Positions 55,041-64,000 of a stretch of 64,000 nt of DNA are shown one piece after another. The translations under genes and the position numbers were made by a program. Each line of letters opens with the position of its first letter. Position 1 is the stretch's first letter. The DNA comes from Metabacillus sediminilitoris (GTDB taxonomy: Bacteria; Bacillota; Bacilli; Bacillales; Bacillaceae), in NCBI RefSeq assembly GCF_009720625.1, contig NZ_CP046266.1, positions 1,807,501 through 1,871,500 of the forward strand. The letters run 5' to 3'. Below the pieces are notes generated by a model, which saw nothing but the letters and a program-made list of their open reading frames with translations, was not told where the DNA came from and searched no databases.

Positions 55041-55538
55041 ATGGCGATTACATTTAAAAATAAACCTGTTTCATTACAAGGAAATGAAGTGAAAGTTGGA
55101 GACATAGCACCTAATTTTACAGTGCTTGCAAATGATTTATCTTCTATAACACTTGCAGATTCAAAAGGAAAGGTTCGTTTAATTTCGGTAGTGCCTTCTC
55201 TAGACACAGAGGTTTGTGATACTCAAACACGACGATTTAATGAAGATGCAGCTAATATAAGTCAAGTAGAAGTGTTAACCATTAGCGTTGATTTACCGTT
55301 TGCCCAAAATAGATGGTGCGGGTCAAATGGACTTGAAAACGTAAAAACACTTTCCGACCACCGTGATCTTTCATTTGGTGAAGCTTATGGGGTTCATATA
55401 AAAGAATTACGCTTATTAGCACGTGCCGTATTTGTCATTGATTCAAGTGACAGGGTGACATATGTAGAGTATGTAAATGAAGTAACCAATCATCCTGACT
55501 ATCATGCAGCAATAGAAGCTGCTAAAGCTGCAAAATAA
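55041..55538 (+). CDS. tpx: Thiol peroxidase Tpx
   Basis: A 165-residue atypical 2-Cys peroxiredoxin. The peroxidatic Cys is in [17 protein letters not shown] and the resolving Cys in [12 protein letters not shown], with [11 protein letters not shown] at the C terminus. It reduces alkyl and hydrogen peroxides using thioredoxin in the cytoplasm. AGGAGG precedes the ATG. It is preceded by about 160 bp without a gene, so it may have its own promoter; a role in the surrounding sugar cluster is not implied. Confidence 0.95.
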   Translation: MAITFKNKPVSLQGNEVKVGDIAPNFTVLANDLSSITLADSKGKVRLISVVPSLDTEVCDTQTRRFNEDAANISQVEVLTISVDLPFAQNRWCGSNGLENVKTLSDHRDLSFGEAYGVHIKELRLLARAVFVIDSSDRVTYVEYVNEVTNHPDYHAAIEAAKAAK

Positions 55539-55588
55539 CATAAATACTAAATAAAAAATAGGATATAAAATGACCGTGATATATTCAT

Positions 55589-55620
55589 GCTGCCCGGGAA
55601 ATCTTGGCAGCCTTTTATTT
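55589..55620 (+). terminator. Terminator of tpx
   Basis: GCTGCC/GGCAGC (55589-55594 and 55606-55611) with an 11-nt loop, followed by CTTTTATTT. Confidence 0.8.
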
Positions 55621-55703
55621 CGTCATGTAACTGATTAGTTGATATCCAGAGTGAAAAATGTAGAATTTAAAAAAATCATGAAAAGAGAATAGGAGGAAGT
55701 TGA

Positions 55704-56150
55704 GTGAAAGTAGCAATTGCTTCTGATCATGGCGGTATATCCATTCGTAAGGAAATGATCTCCTTGATGAAGGAGATGAAGATAGATTTTATAGATTTGG
55801 GATGTGAATGTGAAACATCTGTTGACTATCCAGATTATGCGCTAACAGTAGCTGAGAAAGTAGCAAAAGGTGAAGTAGACCGCGGGATTTTAATCTGTGG
55901 TACAGGTATTGGAATGAGCATAGCAGCAAATAAGGTAAAGGGAGTACGCTGTGCACTTGTACATGATACGTTTAGCGCTAAGGCTACAAGAGAGCATAAC
56001 GATTCCAATATATTGGCTATGGGTGAGCGTGTGATTGGTTCAGGATTAGCTCGTGAAATTGCGAAAATTTGGCTAACAACCTCTTTTGAAGGAGGGAGAC
56101 ATGCTAATCGTGTAAAAAAAGTGACGGATTATGAGGAAGCATACATTTAA
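55704..56150 (+). CDS. rpiB: Ribose-5-phosphate isomerase B
   Basis: A 148-residue aldose-ketose isomerase of the RpiB/LacAB family. ASDHGG binds the phosphate. The catalytic Cys is in LICGTGIGMSIAANKVKG, and HDTFSAKATREHNDSNILAM supplies the ring-opening His. Similarity to B. subtilis YwlF is very high by eye, so ribose-5-phosphate is the simplest substrate. The GTG start follows AGGAGG. Its location beside a split transketolase suggests use in the same pathway, but a terminator separates it from tpx. Confidence 0.9.
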   Translation: MKVAIASDHGGISIRKEMISLMKEMKIDFIDLGCECETSVDYPDYALTVAEKVAKGEVDRGILICGTGIGMSIAANKVKGVRCALVHDTFSAKATREHNDSNILAMGERVIGSGLAREIAKIWLTTSFEGGRHANRVKKVTDYEEAYI

Positions 56151-56162
56151 AAACTATTATTT

Positions 56163-56208
56163 AGGCTACTTTATTTCCGAATCGATTTTGGAATAAAGCA
56201 GCCTTTTT
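56163..56208 (+). terminator. Terminator of rpiB
   Basis: AGGCT-CTTTATT-CC pairs with GGAATAAAG-AGCCT across a long imperfect stem and is followed by TTTTTATTT. Downstream, 56231-56300 carries a TTGATT...CTTCCC/GGGAAGG dyad resembling the element at 50984. Confidence 0.85.
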
Positions 56209-56422
56209 ATTTGGATAATTTTCGAACGTTGATTTACGTTGATTGGCTCATTAATACACTCCTTCCCCGAGAGGGATCCTCTAAATGGGAAGGAATGTTT
56301 ATTGATCAGTAAGTAGCAAACAGCTTTAATGAACAAGCTTCTAATAGTATCTAATTTTTCTCATCAGGTACCGATCATCCTCAATAGTAAATAATCACAT
56401 TACAGAGGGGACAGGAAACATA

Positions 56423-57829
<1,407 letters not shown>

Positions 57830-57981
57830 TTATGATAAAATTTTATAAATGTATCATTAAAAATTAGCTTTACCTCAACAATTCTTATTAAATATTTTAT
57901 AATTAAAAAAACGATCGAATCAATATAAAGAAACGATAATATTAATGCGTTTTTTGCATGAATGAATGTGGGGGAGTAAAA

Positions 57982-58887
57982 ATGGACTTTAAACAAATCC
58001 GATATTTTATGGAAGTTGCTGAACGGGAACATGTAACAGAAGCCGCAGATTCCTTACATGTAGCACAATCTTCTGTCAGCAGACAAATTGTCAATTTAGA
58101 AAACGAATTAGGTGTAGACTTGTTCATAAGAGAAGGACGAAGAGTTCATTTAACACCAATTGGAAAAATATTTTATGAACGAATGAAACACGCAATGAAT
58201 GTGATGGATGATGCAAGACGTGAGGTTGAGGAATATTTAGATCCGGAAAAAGGTACGATACGAATTGCTTTTCCGATTAGTCTTGCAGCATATACATTAC
58301 CAACGGCGATCTATGCGTTTAGAGAACGCTACCCTGAAGCGAAGTTTCATCTCAAACAAGGATTGTACCGCGAATTAATTGACGGTGTGATTAAAGGGGA
58401 CTTTAATCTGGCATTAATTGGTCCATTGCCACTTGAAGAGAAAAAAATTAACCGGAAAGTATTGTTTACAGAAAATATTGTCGCACTTTTGCCTATTCAC
58501 CATCGTCTTGCCAAAAAATCCTCGATAAAACTTCGTGAATTGGTTGATGAACCATTTTGTTTATTGCCTGAAGGATTCGTCTTTCGCGATATGGTTGTAA
58601 ATGCTTGTCAGGATCTTGGCTTCTCGCCAACTGTAGCGTTTGAGGGTGATGATATTGATGCATTGAAAGGGCTTGTGTCAGCTGGACTCGGTGTGACCTT
58701 AATGCCTGAAGTCACATTAGTTGATAGCCTGCCGCGCTCAACCGTGAAAATCCCATTGGTTGAACCAAATGTAACCCGAACAGTAGGTGTGATTACCCCG
58801 AAGGAACGAGTCCTGCTTCCAACTGAAAAATTATTTTACAATTTTCTGCAGGAATTTTTCGCGAGATTGGATGAATTTAAAAATTGA
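57982..58887 (+). CDS. gltC: GltC-like LysR regulator
   Basis: A 301-residue LysR protein. RYFMEVAEREHVTEAADSLH, VAQSSVSRQIVNLENELGV and GLVSAGLGVTLMPE closely match B. subtilis GltC, the activator of glutamate synthase. ATG 57982 has GGGGGAG upstream. It is divergent from gdhA, not gltAB, so here it may control glutamate dehydrogenase instead. Orthology versus paralogy cannot be decided from this window. Confidence 0.82.
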   Translation: MDFKQIRYFMEVAEREHVTEAADSLHVAQSSVSRQIVNLENELGVDLFIREGRRVHLTPIGKIFYERMKHAMNVMDDARREVEEYLDPEKGTIRIAFPISLAAYTLPTAIYAFRERYPEAKFHLKQGLYRELIDGVIKGDFNLALIGPLPLEEKKINRKVLFTENIVALLPIHHRLAKKSSIKLRELVDEPFCLLPEGFVFRDMVVNACQDLGFSPTVAFEGDDIDALKGLVSAGLGVTLMPEVTLVDSLPRSTVKIPLVEPNVTRTVGVITPKERVLLPTEKLFYNFLQEFFARLDEFKN

Positions 58888-58967
58888 TTGTAATGTATAC
58901 GGAAAATGAGCGGACAAGCCTGTACGATAGGAACAAAAGCCTGTCGTTTGGCTCATGCCACGAAATC

Positions 58968-59228
58968 TTAATATTCCTTTTCCTGCTGAGGGTTTTCTAA
59001 TAGGGGATAGGCATGTTGCCATTTATCTTCTAATAAGTTCAGCTTCCTGCATAATTGATATAAATAATGTGCACCACGAAACTGATCATGATTTATTTTA
59101 TTCAAATAAGAGATGGAATTTTGAGCAAATTGCCGTGCTTGCTCCAGATTATTTTGGTCTAATTCTTGGATAATTTCCTTAATGATATCCAATGAATAAA
59201 CGGCTGTTCTTAAGGTGCGAATCATCAT
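58968..59228 (-). CDS. Short helical hypothetical protein
   Basis: About 86 residues, helical and acidic-basic mixed (SLDIIKEIIQELDQNNLEQA; FRGAHYLYQLCRKLNLLEDK). The frame opens immediately after a stop codon and has only a weak ribosome site, so it may be the tail of a broken longer gene. No family recognised. It lies between gltC and a uvrA remnant. Confidence 0.4.
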   Translation of the reverse strand: MMIRTLRTAVYSLDIIKEIIQELDQNNLEQARQFAQNSISYLNKINHDQFRGAHYLYQLCRKLNLLEDKWQHAYPLLENPQQEKEY

Positions 59229-59371
59229 CACTTAACGGACATGTATGCGGTGATACCTGCGATACCCATTTTCCGGGTACGTGAAGGTGTTAGAAGGTCC
59301 ATCTTTCCCCAATACCGACCTACTGGATCTGAAACCATCTCCTTTACTTATAAGACGAGCAATCAACTGGA

Positions 59372-59599
59372 TTTCATCCAACAGTTGTCGAAAAATTACC
59401 ATTATTAGTAAATCGGTTAGTTGACGCAGGTAACACAGTCATCGTTGTTGAGCATAATCCTGACCTCATTCGTGAATCAGATTGGATTATCGACCTGGGC
59501 CCTGAAGGCAGAATTGCAGGCGAGATGATCTTCGCAGAAGGAACATCAGCGGAAGTTGGGAGAGAAAAAGAATTTTATACTGGGGCTTTTATTAATTAA
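59372..59599 (+). pseudogene. C-terminal fragment of a UvrA-like protein
   Basis: The last 75 codons read FHPTVVEKLPLLVNRLVDAG, NTVIVVEHNPDLIRESDWII and DLGPEGRIAGEMIFAEGTSA before a normal stop. This matches the end of UvrA, including the H-loop VEHN and the IDLGPEG motif. There is no start and no upstream ATPase domain. It probably remains from an extra, UvrA2-like gene. Upstream sequence to 59240 is unrecognisable. Confidence 0.8.
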
Positions 59600-59605
59600 G
59601 GAAGT

Positions 59606-59640
59606 GGAGACTGTCCCAAACTGAAAAGGGGGCAGTCCTC
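59606..59640 (+). repeat. Inverted repeat related to GGGGACAGTCCCC
   Basis: GGAGACTGTCCC (59606-59617) and GGGGGCAGTCCTC (59628-59640) form an imperfect dyad directly after the uvrA remnant. Confidence 0.6.
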
Positions 59641-59811
59641 ATCGAGTTAAGATGTGAAACGAAAAGAGATAGTCAACATTAGTGTGTAGCTAGTACAACT
59701 AGGTTTATTTTTGTCTTTCAGGAATCTGGATGGATTTGTCTTACTAACGATGTTGCATTCTTTTATATTTTTTGATAATATCGTTTCATAGCTAACGATT
59801 ATGAAAACTTA

Positions 59812-60339
59812 ATGAGGTGGGTTAATATTCATTTATTTAATGAGGATGGGGAACTGCTTCCCGAAGAAATGGAGACAATCAATCAGTTAACGAAAATCCC
59901 GATTCACTCGCTAAATCTAGATGCGATTGCAGTTGTTACAAATGTCTATCGGGTCGCACAAGGGTTAAGAAACAAAATGGAACGGGAAGTCTTATCTGAA
60001 TATGGGTTATCATGGACGGCATTTTCGATGCTATATGATTTGTGGATTTGGGAATCCATCGAGACGAAAAAATTAGCTGAGTCAGCAGGTGTATCAAAAG
60101 CCACAGTAAGTAATATAACGAAAACACTTGAACGAAAAGAGCTATGTTATAGAAAAAGTGACACTAGGGACAGAAGGATGACTTTCGTTGCGTTAACCGA
60201 CAAGGGAAAGCAAGTGATGGAGAAGCTATATCCGCGATTCCATGTAGGCGAAATCGAGATTGTTTCTGGATTGTCAATAGATGAACAAAAGAGTATGACT
60301 AAATTACTAAGAAAAGTCATTCGAGAAAATCATTTCTAA
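59812..60339 (+). CDS. ywaE: MarR family regulator (YwaE-like)
   Basis: A 175-residue MarR protein. The winged HTH covers ETKKLAESAGVSKATVSNIT, and the wing is SDTRDRRMTFVALTDKGKQV. It is followed by a tyrosine T-box and a tyrZ-type gene, the same arrangement described for ywaE-tyrZ in B. subtilis, where the MarR protein represses the pair. The ATG at 59812 overlaps a GAGGTGG motif, so the true start may be slightly later; no better standard codon is visible nearby. Confidence 0.8.
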   Translation: MRWVNIHLFNEDGELLPEEMETINQLTKIPIHSLNLDAIAVVTNVYRVAQGLRNKMEREVLSEYGLSWTAFSMLYDLWIWESIETKKLAESAGVSKATVSNITKTLERKELCYRKSDTRDRRMTFVALTDKGKQVMEKLYPRFHVGEIEIVSGLSIDEQKSMTKLLRKVIRENHF

Positions 60340-60364
60340 TTACCAACAATTACATATTGAAAAA

Positions 60365-60605
60365 GCAATGATGGGAAATCCAGTAGTCGTTATCTCCCTG
60401 TAAACAGAGAGTCGATGGTTGGTGAGAATCGGCACAAAGATAACACGAATTACATTCCTTGAGCTTTCTTTGTGAAACATAAAGCAGCAAAGAACGGACG
60501 AGCCGTTAATCGTTGAGTGGAAGGATGATTTCCTTCAATAAGGGTGGTACCGCGTGCAAAAGTTAAACCACGTCCCTTTTATTAGGGATGTGGTTTTTTT
60601 ATTTT
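60365..60605 (+). promoter_or_regulatory. Tyrosine-specific T-box riboswitch
   Basis: The leader contains the T-box sequence AGGGTGGTACCGCG (60541-60554). A terminator stem AACCACGTCCCT (60566-60577) pairs with 60584-60595 and a T-run follows. Stem I lies upstream, with an AGAGAGT-type GA motif near 60405. The specifier is probably TAC at 60451-60453 (Tyr). Uncharged tRNA-Tyr would stabilise the antiterminator and turn on tyrZ. Confidence 0.93.
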
Positions 60606-60626
60606 TATTTTTTAGGAGGAACAAAG

Positions 60627-61874
60627 ATGAGTCATTTCATTGAACAATTAAACGAGGAACAACTTACAGAAGTAAGGCGGCAAATGCAAATTTACAGCCA
60701 AGGCGTAAAAGAGATTATTCCAACGGAAGAGTTAGAAAATAAAATTGCAAAATCCATTTTAGAAAATAAACCACTAAAAATTAAACTAGGCTTAGATCCT
60801 TCAGCACCAGATGTGCATCTTGGCCATACTGTGGTCCTTAACAAAATGAGGCAGTTTCAAGAAAATGGTCACATCATCCAACTCATTATAGGTGACTTTA
60901 CCGGAAAAATTGGCGATCCAACAGGAAAATCTGTTGCTCGAAAACAATTAACAGATGAAGAGGTTAAGCATAATGCGAAAACATACTTCGAACAATTTGC
61001 AAAGGTTATCGATATGGAAAAAGTCGAACTGCATTATAACTCAAAATGGTTATCAACATTAAACTTTGAAGATGTCATTCAACTAGCAGGAAAAATCACC
61101 GTCGCAAGGCTATTAGAAAGAGATGACTTTGAAGAACGAATTGCTTTTGGAAAACCAATTTCTCTGCATGAATTCTTTTACCCTCTAATGCAAGGATATG
61201 ATTCCGTCGTATTAGAATGTGATATAGAACTAGGTGGAACAGATCAACACTTCAACATTTTGATGGGAAGACATTTTCAAGAAAAGTTTGGGAAGGAAAA
61301 GCAAGTAGCCTTGTTAATGCCATTATTAGAGGGGCTTGATGGTGTTGAGAAGATGTCTAAATCAAAGAAAAACTACATTGGTATTGATGAAAGTCCACAA
61401 GAAATGTACGGAAAAGCGATGTCCATTCCAGATGAATTAATGAATAAGTACTTCGAATTAGTAACAGATTTTACTCCTGAACAAATTCAAACCATTAAAG
61501 ATCAGATCGAAACAGGTGTATTGCACCCAAGAGATGCAAAAATGTTATTAGGTAAGACAATTGTTAGAATGTACCATGGATTAGAAGCGGCGGAAAGCGC
61601 AGAACAACATTTTATCTCAGTCTTTCAACATAGGTCATTACCTGATGAGATTCCAGTGATTGATTGGAATGGAAAGATGGAAACAACCATCATAGACCTG
61701 CTTGTTGATTTAAAACTATTAAACTCTAAAAGTGAAGCCCGTAGAATGATTGAGAATAGGGGAGTTAGGATAAATGGAAACAAGGTCGAAGATACGAACT
61801 TACAACTTTTGATGACCGATGGATTAATCGTACAAATTGGTAAACGAAAATTCGTTAAAATAAATATACAATAA
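60627..61874 (+). CDS. tyrZ: Tyrosyl-tRNA synthetase, TyrZ type
   Basis: A 415-residue class I synthetase that charges tRNA-Tyr. The HIGH motif is in [20 protein letters not shown] and the KMSKS motif in [11 protein letters not shown]. The C-terminal S4-like domain includes [18 protein letters not shown]. The [11 protein letters not shown] block marks the TyrZ clade rather than the TyrS clade. ATG 60627 follows AGGAGG; the longer frame from 60588 runs through the terminator. In B. subtilis TyrZ is the more D-Tyr-selective enzyme. Confidence 0.93.
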   Translation: MSHFIEQLNEEQLTEVRRQMQIYSQGVKEIIPTEELENKIAKSILENKPLKIKLGLDPSAPDVHLGHTVVLNKMRQFQENGHIIQLIIGDFTGKIGDPTGKSVARKQLTDEEVKHNAKTYFEQFAKVIDMEKVELHYNSKWLSTLNFEDVIQLAGKITVARLLERDDFEERIAFGKPISLHEFFYPLMQGYDSVVLECDIELGGTDQHFNILMGRHFQEKFGKEKQVALLMPLLEGLDGVEKMSKSKKNYIGIDESPQEMYGKAMSIPDELMNKYFELVTDFTPEQIQTIKDQIETGVLHPRDAKMLLGKTIVRMYHGLEAAESAEQHFISVFQHRSLPDEIPVIDWNGKMETTIIDLLVDLKLLNSKSEARRMIENRGVRINGNKVEDTNLQLLMTDGLIVQIGKRKFVKINIQ

Positions 61875-61991
61875 GGTATGTGTTAAAGTTGTCTATTTTA
61901 TGAATCTCTTATTTGAAGGGAAGAGAGGGTTCTTTTATTAAGGTATTAAGTAATAGAAGAATGTATCTTTATTAATTATGTAAAAATTGTG

Positions 61992-62040
61992 TAAGCGAGC
62001 TTGTTATTTTGATAAGGGTGAACAAGCTCGCTTATTTTTT
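61992..62040 (+). terminator. Terminator of tyrZ
   Basis: TAAGCGAGCTTGTT (61992-62005) pairs perfectly with 62021-62034 and is followed by TTTTTT. It overlaps the end of the convergent small gene. Confidence 0.93.
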
Positions 62041-62403
62041 AAATGGTTGTTTTCTAAAAGATGTAGTGATCAAATTAGTAGATTTTTGACTAGTATTTTT
62101 GTTAAGAACGATTAGTAGTCTAGATTGTTTTTTTTTTTGAAGAATCTTATTAATTTTAAATTGATATTTGTTGTTGTAAGATTTTTTTTCCATTTTCTTA
62201 GGGTTGAGTTTTCCAATTATATAACGAACATCAATATCATTATAGATAAGATTTTTATGTTTTTCATTTTCCAACTGTGTCATAAACCATTGATAACGTT
62301 TTAATAATGTAATGTTTTTTTCTATTTCTTCCTCAGAAACTTCTTTAAGAAAAGGAAGTAAAAAAGTACCGATTGAGCCTAATAATTCAAAAAATAATCC
62401 CAT
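62032..62403 (-). CDS. 123-residue hypothetical protein
   Basis: A short hydrophobic N terminus (MGLFFELLGSIGTFLLPFLK) leads to a charged helical region and a Lys/Ser/Thr-rich basic tail. No family recognised. ATG 62403 has GGGAG about 8 bp upstream, favouring it over the longer frame from 62433. It could be a small membrane-associated protein. The stop lies inside the tyrZ terminator. Confidence 0.45.
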   Translation of the reverse strand: MGLFFELLGSIGTFLLPFLKEVSEEEIEKNITLLKRYQWFMTQLENEKHKNLIYNDIDVRYIIGKLNPKKMEKKSYNNKYQFKINKILQKKKQSRLLIVLNKNTSQKSTNLITTSFRKQPFKK

Positions 62404-62867
62404 TTTTCGTCTCCCAATATTTGATAAATACAAGATTTTACAATAAAATTATACCAAAAATATACTGAATTGTTAGATTAATTAAATTTACATTAGAATA
62501 GAGTTTTTAAGTTAACCCCTTCATAAATAAAGTCCCCCTTGATAGTTTATAAAAGATTGATAGATGGATGAGTAGGTATAGGGATACTATAGATAAAGAC
62601 TTATAGTTATGAAACAATTTTTTGAAGATAAATTTCGGTTACTGTTAGGACATTTTCGAAAGGTTAGTATATTAGCCACGTGTATGTAGCGTGGCTTTTT
62701 GTATTGGGATTTGAGTAGAGTCACCATTTTAAATGCGAGTTGATCATAGTGTAACCAAGTACCGTTATCAAAATACATTTCTCGTAAATTATACATGAAG
62801 TATTTAGGGGAAGAATAAGCTTCTTCCCCTGGTTATATAGTGTATTAAATTATTTTGATGTAAATTC
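62404..62867. other. Intergenic region with two hairpins
   Basis: A plus-strand terminator-like stem AGCCACG/CGTGGCT with TTTTTG lies at about 62675-62702, and AGGGGAAG/CTTCCCCT at about 62807-62830. No gene ending at the first one is recognisable. A minus-strand frame at 62587-62796 lacks a ribosome site and crosses the first hairpin. Confidence 0.45.
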
Positions 62868-63095
62868 TTACTTAACCAATTTATAATTTTTATGATTAAC
62901 GATCGTTTTGTAAGGTTCGCCTGTTTTTGGGTTTTTCCCGTAATCAACAATAACAGAGTTATCCCGAACCACAACCACTTTCGCTTTTGTTCCTTTCTCT
63001 GTTCCACTTTTGATTAAAATCGTATTGCCTACCTCTGCTTTTACAACTTTCGTTTTTTCTTCGCTTGTTTCATTTGTTACAATGTCTTCTGCCAT
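62868..63095 (-). CDS. DUF2187 (YkvS-like) small protein
   Basis: A 75-residue protein. The C-terminal part (AEVGNTILIKSGTEKGTKAK ... NSVIVDYGKNPKTGEPYKTI then VNHKNYKLVK) matches the KOW/SH3-like DUF2187 family, exemplified by B. subtilis YkvS. An acidic N-terminal extension of about 20 residues precedes it. AAGGAG lies upstream of the ATG. The family has no established function. Confidence 0.78.
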   Translation of the reverse strand: MAEDIVTNETSEEKTKVVKAEVGNTILIKSGTEKGTKAKVVVVRDNSVIVDYGKNPKTGEPYKTIVNHKNYKLVK

Positions 63096-63413
63096 GTCTA
63101 TTTCTCCTTTTTCTATAGTATTGTCATTATTTCAATGTTTTTATTTTAGAAAAAAATTGGCCCTTATTAAGGGGGCGCCGCTTGGAAATTAGAGCTTATC
63201 TTTATAAGCTTCCATAACTAATTTGGTTTATTCTTATAATTTCATCAAAAGCGAACAGTAAATATATTTGCTGCGATAAATATTAAAAAACGTTTTGGGG
63301 AAAATATCATCGATTCTTCAAACGAGTTAACCTAATGATGTAGGAGAAGAGCTTTTTTAGAATGGCAGGCAGGAAAAGGCTGCAGCTATTATCAGAACGG
63401 AGGAACATACATA
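63096..63413. other. Intergenic region upstream of the SDR gene
   Basis: It holds divergent control regions for the DUF2187 gene and the SDR gene. I see no clear promoter boxes, repeat or small gene. Confidence 0.4.
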
Positions 63414-64000
63414 ATGAGCAGTCGATATGATGGTAAAGTCGTATTAATTACAGGAGCAGGCTCTGGCCTAGGTCAAGCATCTGCTTTACAAATTGCTAAA
63501 GAAGGGGCAAAGCTTTCATTAGTAGATCTAAATAGTGATTCTTTAGAGGAAACCAAGAAATTAATTTTAGAGGCTGTACCAAATGCAGAGGTGCTTTTAG
63601 TTACTGCAGATGTTTCAAATGAAGAAGCAGTTAAAAATTATGTTAATCAAACAGTGGAAACATTCAGTAGAATTGATGCATTCTTTAATAATGCAGGAAT
63701 AGAAGGGAAGCAGAATCCAACCGAAGATTATGGAATTGACGAGTTCCGTAAAGTAATAGGTGTTAACCTAAATGGTGTGTTTTTTGGGATGAAATATGTG
63801 CTAGAAGTAATGAAAAAACAAGGCTCTGGGTCGATCGTTAATACAGCTTCGGTTGGCGGGATCCGCGGTGTAGGTAATCAGTCAGGGTACGCAGCAAGTA
63901 AGCATGGGGTTGTCGGCTTAACAAGAAATTCTGGAATTGAATATGGTCAATACGGTATAAGCGTCAAAGCCATTGCACCAGGAGCAATCATGACACCAAT
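63414..64000 (+). CDS. Short-chain dehydrogenase/reductase (truncated by window edge)
   Basis: The first 195 residues of a classical SDR are present. The cofactor motif is ITGAGSGLGQASAL with acidic LSLVDLNSD (NAD-type), then FFNNAGIEG, the Ser region IVNTASVGG, and the active-site YAASK. It resembles levodione or sugar-alcohol dehydrogenases, but the substrate is not fixed. CGGAGG lies 9 bp before ATG 63414. The last residues visible (APGAIMTP) are the usual PG motif. Confidence 0.9.
   Translation, partial: MSSRYDGKVVLITGAGSGLGQASALQIAKEGAKLSLVDLNSDSLEETKKLILEAVPNAEVLLVTADVSNEEAVKNYVNQTVETFSRIDAFFNNAGIEGKQNPTEDYGIDEFRKVIGVNLNGVFFGMKYVLEVMKKQGSGSIVNTASVGGIRGVGNQSGYAASKHGVVGLTRNSGIEYGQYGISVKAIAPGAIMTP

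Noticed and set aside
49193..56150. Assignment of the cluster to the known sulfoquinovose transketolase pathway
   Set aside because: No sulfoquinovosidase, sulfoquinovose isomerase or sulfolactaldehyde gene is present, and the isomerase is close to canonical RpiB. Only the general logic is shared.
62587..62796. Minus-strand 69-codon gene
   Set aside because: No ribosome site, and its second half is a translated terminator hairpin. The first half (MYNLREMYFDNGTWLHYDQL) looks protein-like and could be a remnant, but support is weak.

Overview
The window looks like a chromosomal segment of a low-GC, spore-forming Bacillaceae (Bacillus sensu lato). The evidence is strong AGGAGG-type ribosome sites, TTG and GTG starts, rho-independent terminators, CcpA (cre) boxes, a tyrosine T-box, RNase J, and families common in this group (DUF3231, CBO0543, DUF2187, SSU sulfonate uptake, YwaC-type alarmone synthetase). 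No rRNA, tRNA, CRISPR array, intact IS element or prophage was seen.

Layout. 1-2.1 kb: end of an alkanesulfonate operon (ssuD', ssuC, ssuB), then a decayed group II intron just past its terminator. 2.2-15.1 kb: single genes and small units, including a LacI regulator with an AEC carrier, a methyltransferase divergent from a LysR regulator across a perfect operator, an alarmone-synthetase operon with a TetR repressor, an aromatic-acid-type transporter behind a perfect cre box, and an amidohydrolase. 15.3-32.5 kb: RNase J, a chemoreceptor, two DUF3231 proteins, a five-LysM NlpC/P60 hydrolase, a luciferase-like oxidoreductase, a second aromatic-acid-type transporter with a LysR regulator, and a TetR-controlled Tet(K/L)-like efflux pump. 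33-45.4 kb: a carbohydrate region with AraC, Gfo/Idh/MocA and aldo/keto reductase genes, a broken GH172/DUF2961 gene, a sugar ABC importer and a YesM/YesN-type two-component system, with two cre-like boxes. 46-49 kb: alpha/beta hydrolase, cold-shock protein, small hypothetical genes and a dead gdhA fragment. 49-56 kb: a split transketolase, an SDR, a FadR-type GntR regulator, an ACS-family transporter, a thiol peroxidase and ribose-5-phosphate isomerase B. 56-64 kb: gdhA divergent from a gltC-like gene, a uvrA fragment, a MarR regulator with T-box and tyrZ, small proteins, and an SDR cut by the window edge.

The most coherent novel unit is the 49-56 kb cluster. Two separate promoters, 49061-49088 and 52957-52985, share an identical 23-bp downstream site, so the GntR regulator between them probably controls both the transketolase-SDR operon and the transporter transcript. 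The cluster has no sugar kinase and uses an organic-anion type of transporter, which suggests use of an acidic sugar or similar anion through transketolase chemistry. The substrate cannot be read from sequence.

The window is rich in decay. Remnants include the group II intron, a VanZ-like gene, a CxxC mini-protein copy joined to an oxidoreductase fragment, GH172, gdhA, uvrA and a small secreted-protein gene. Short palindromes of the GGGGACAGTCCCC type sit at several gene ends, and two 20-21-bp periodic repeat blocks lie in intergenic DNA.
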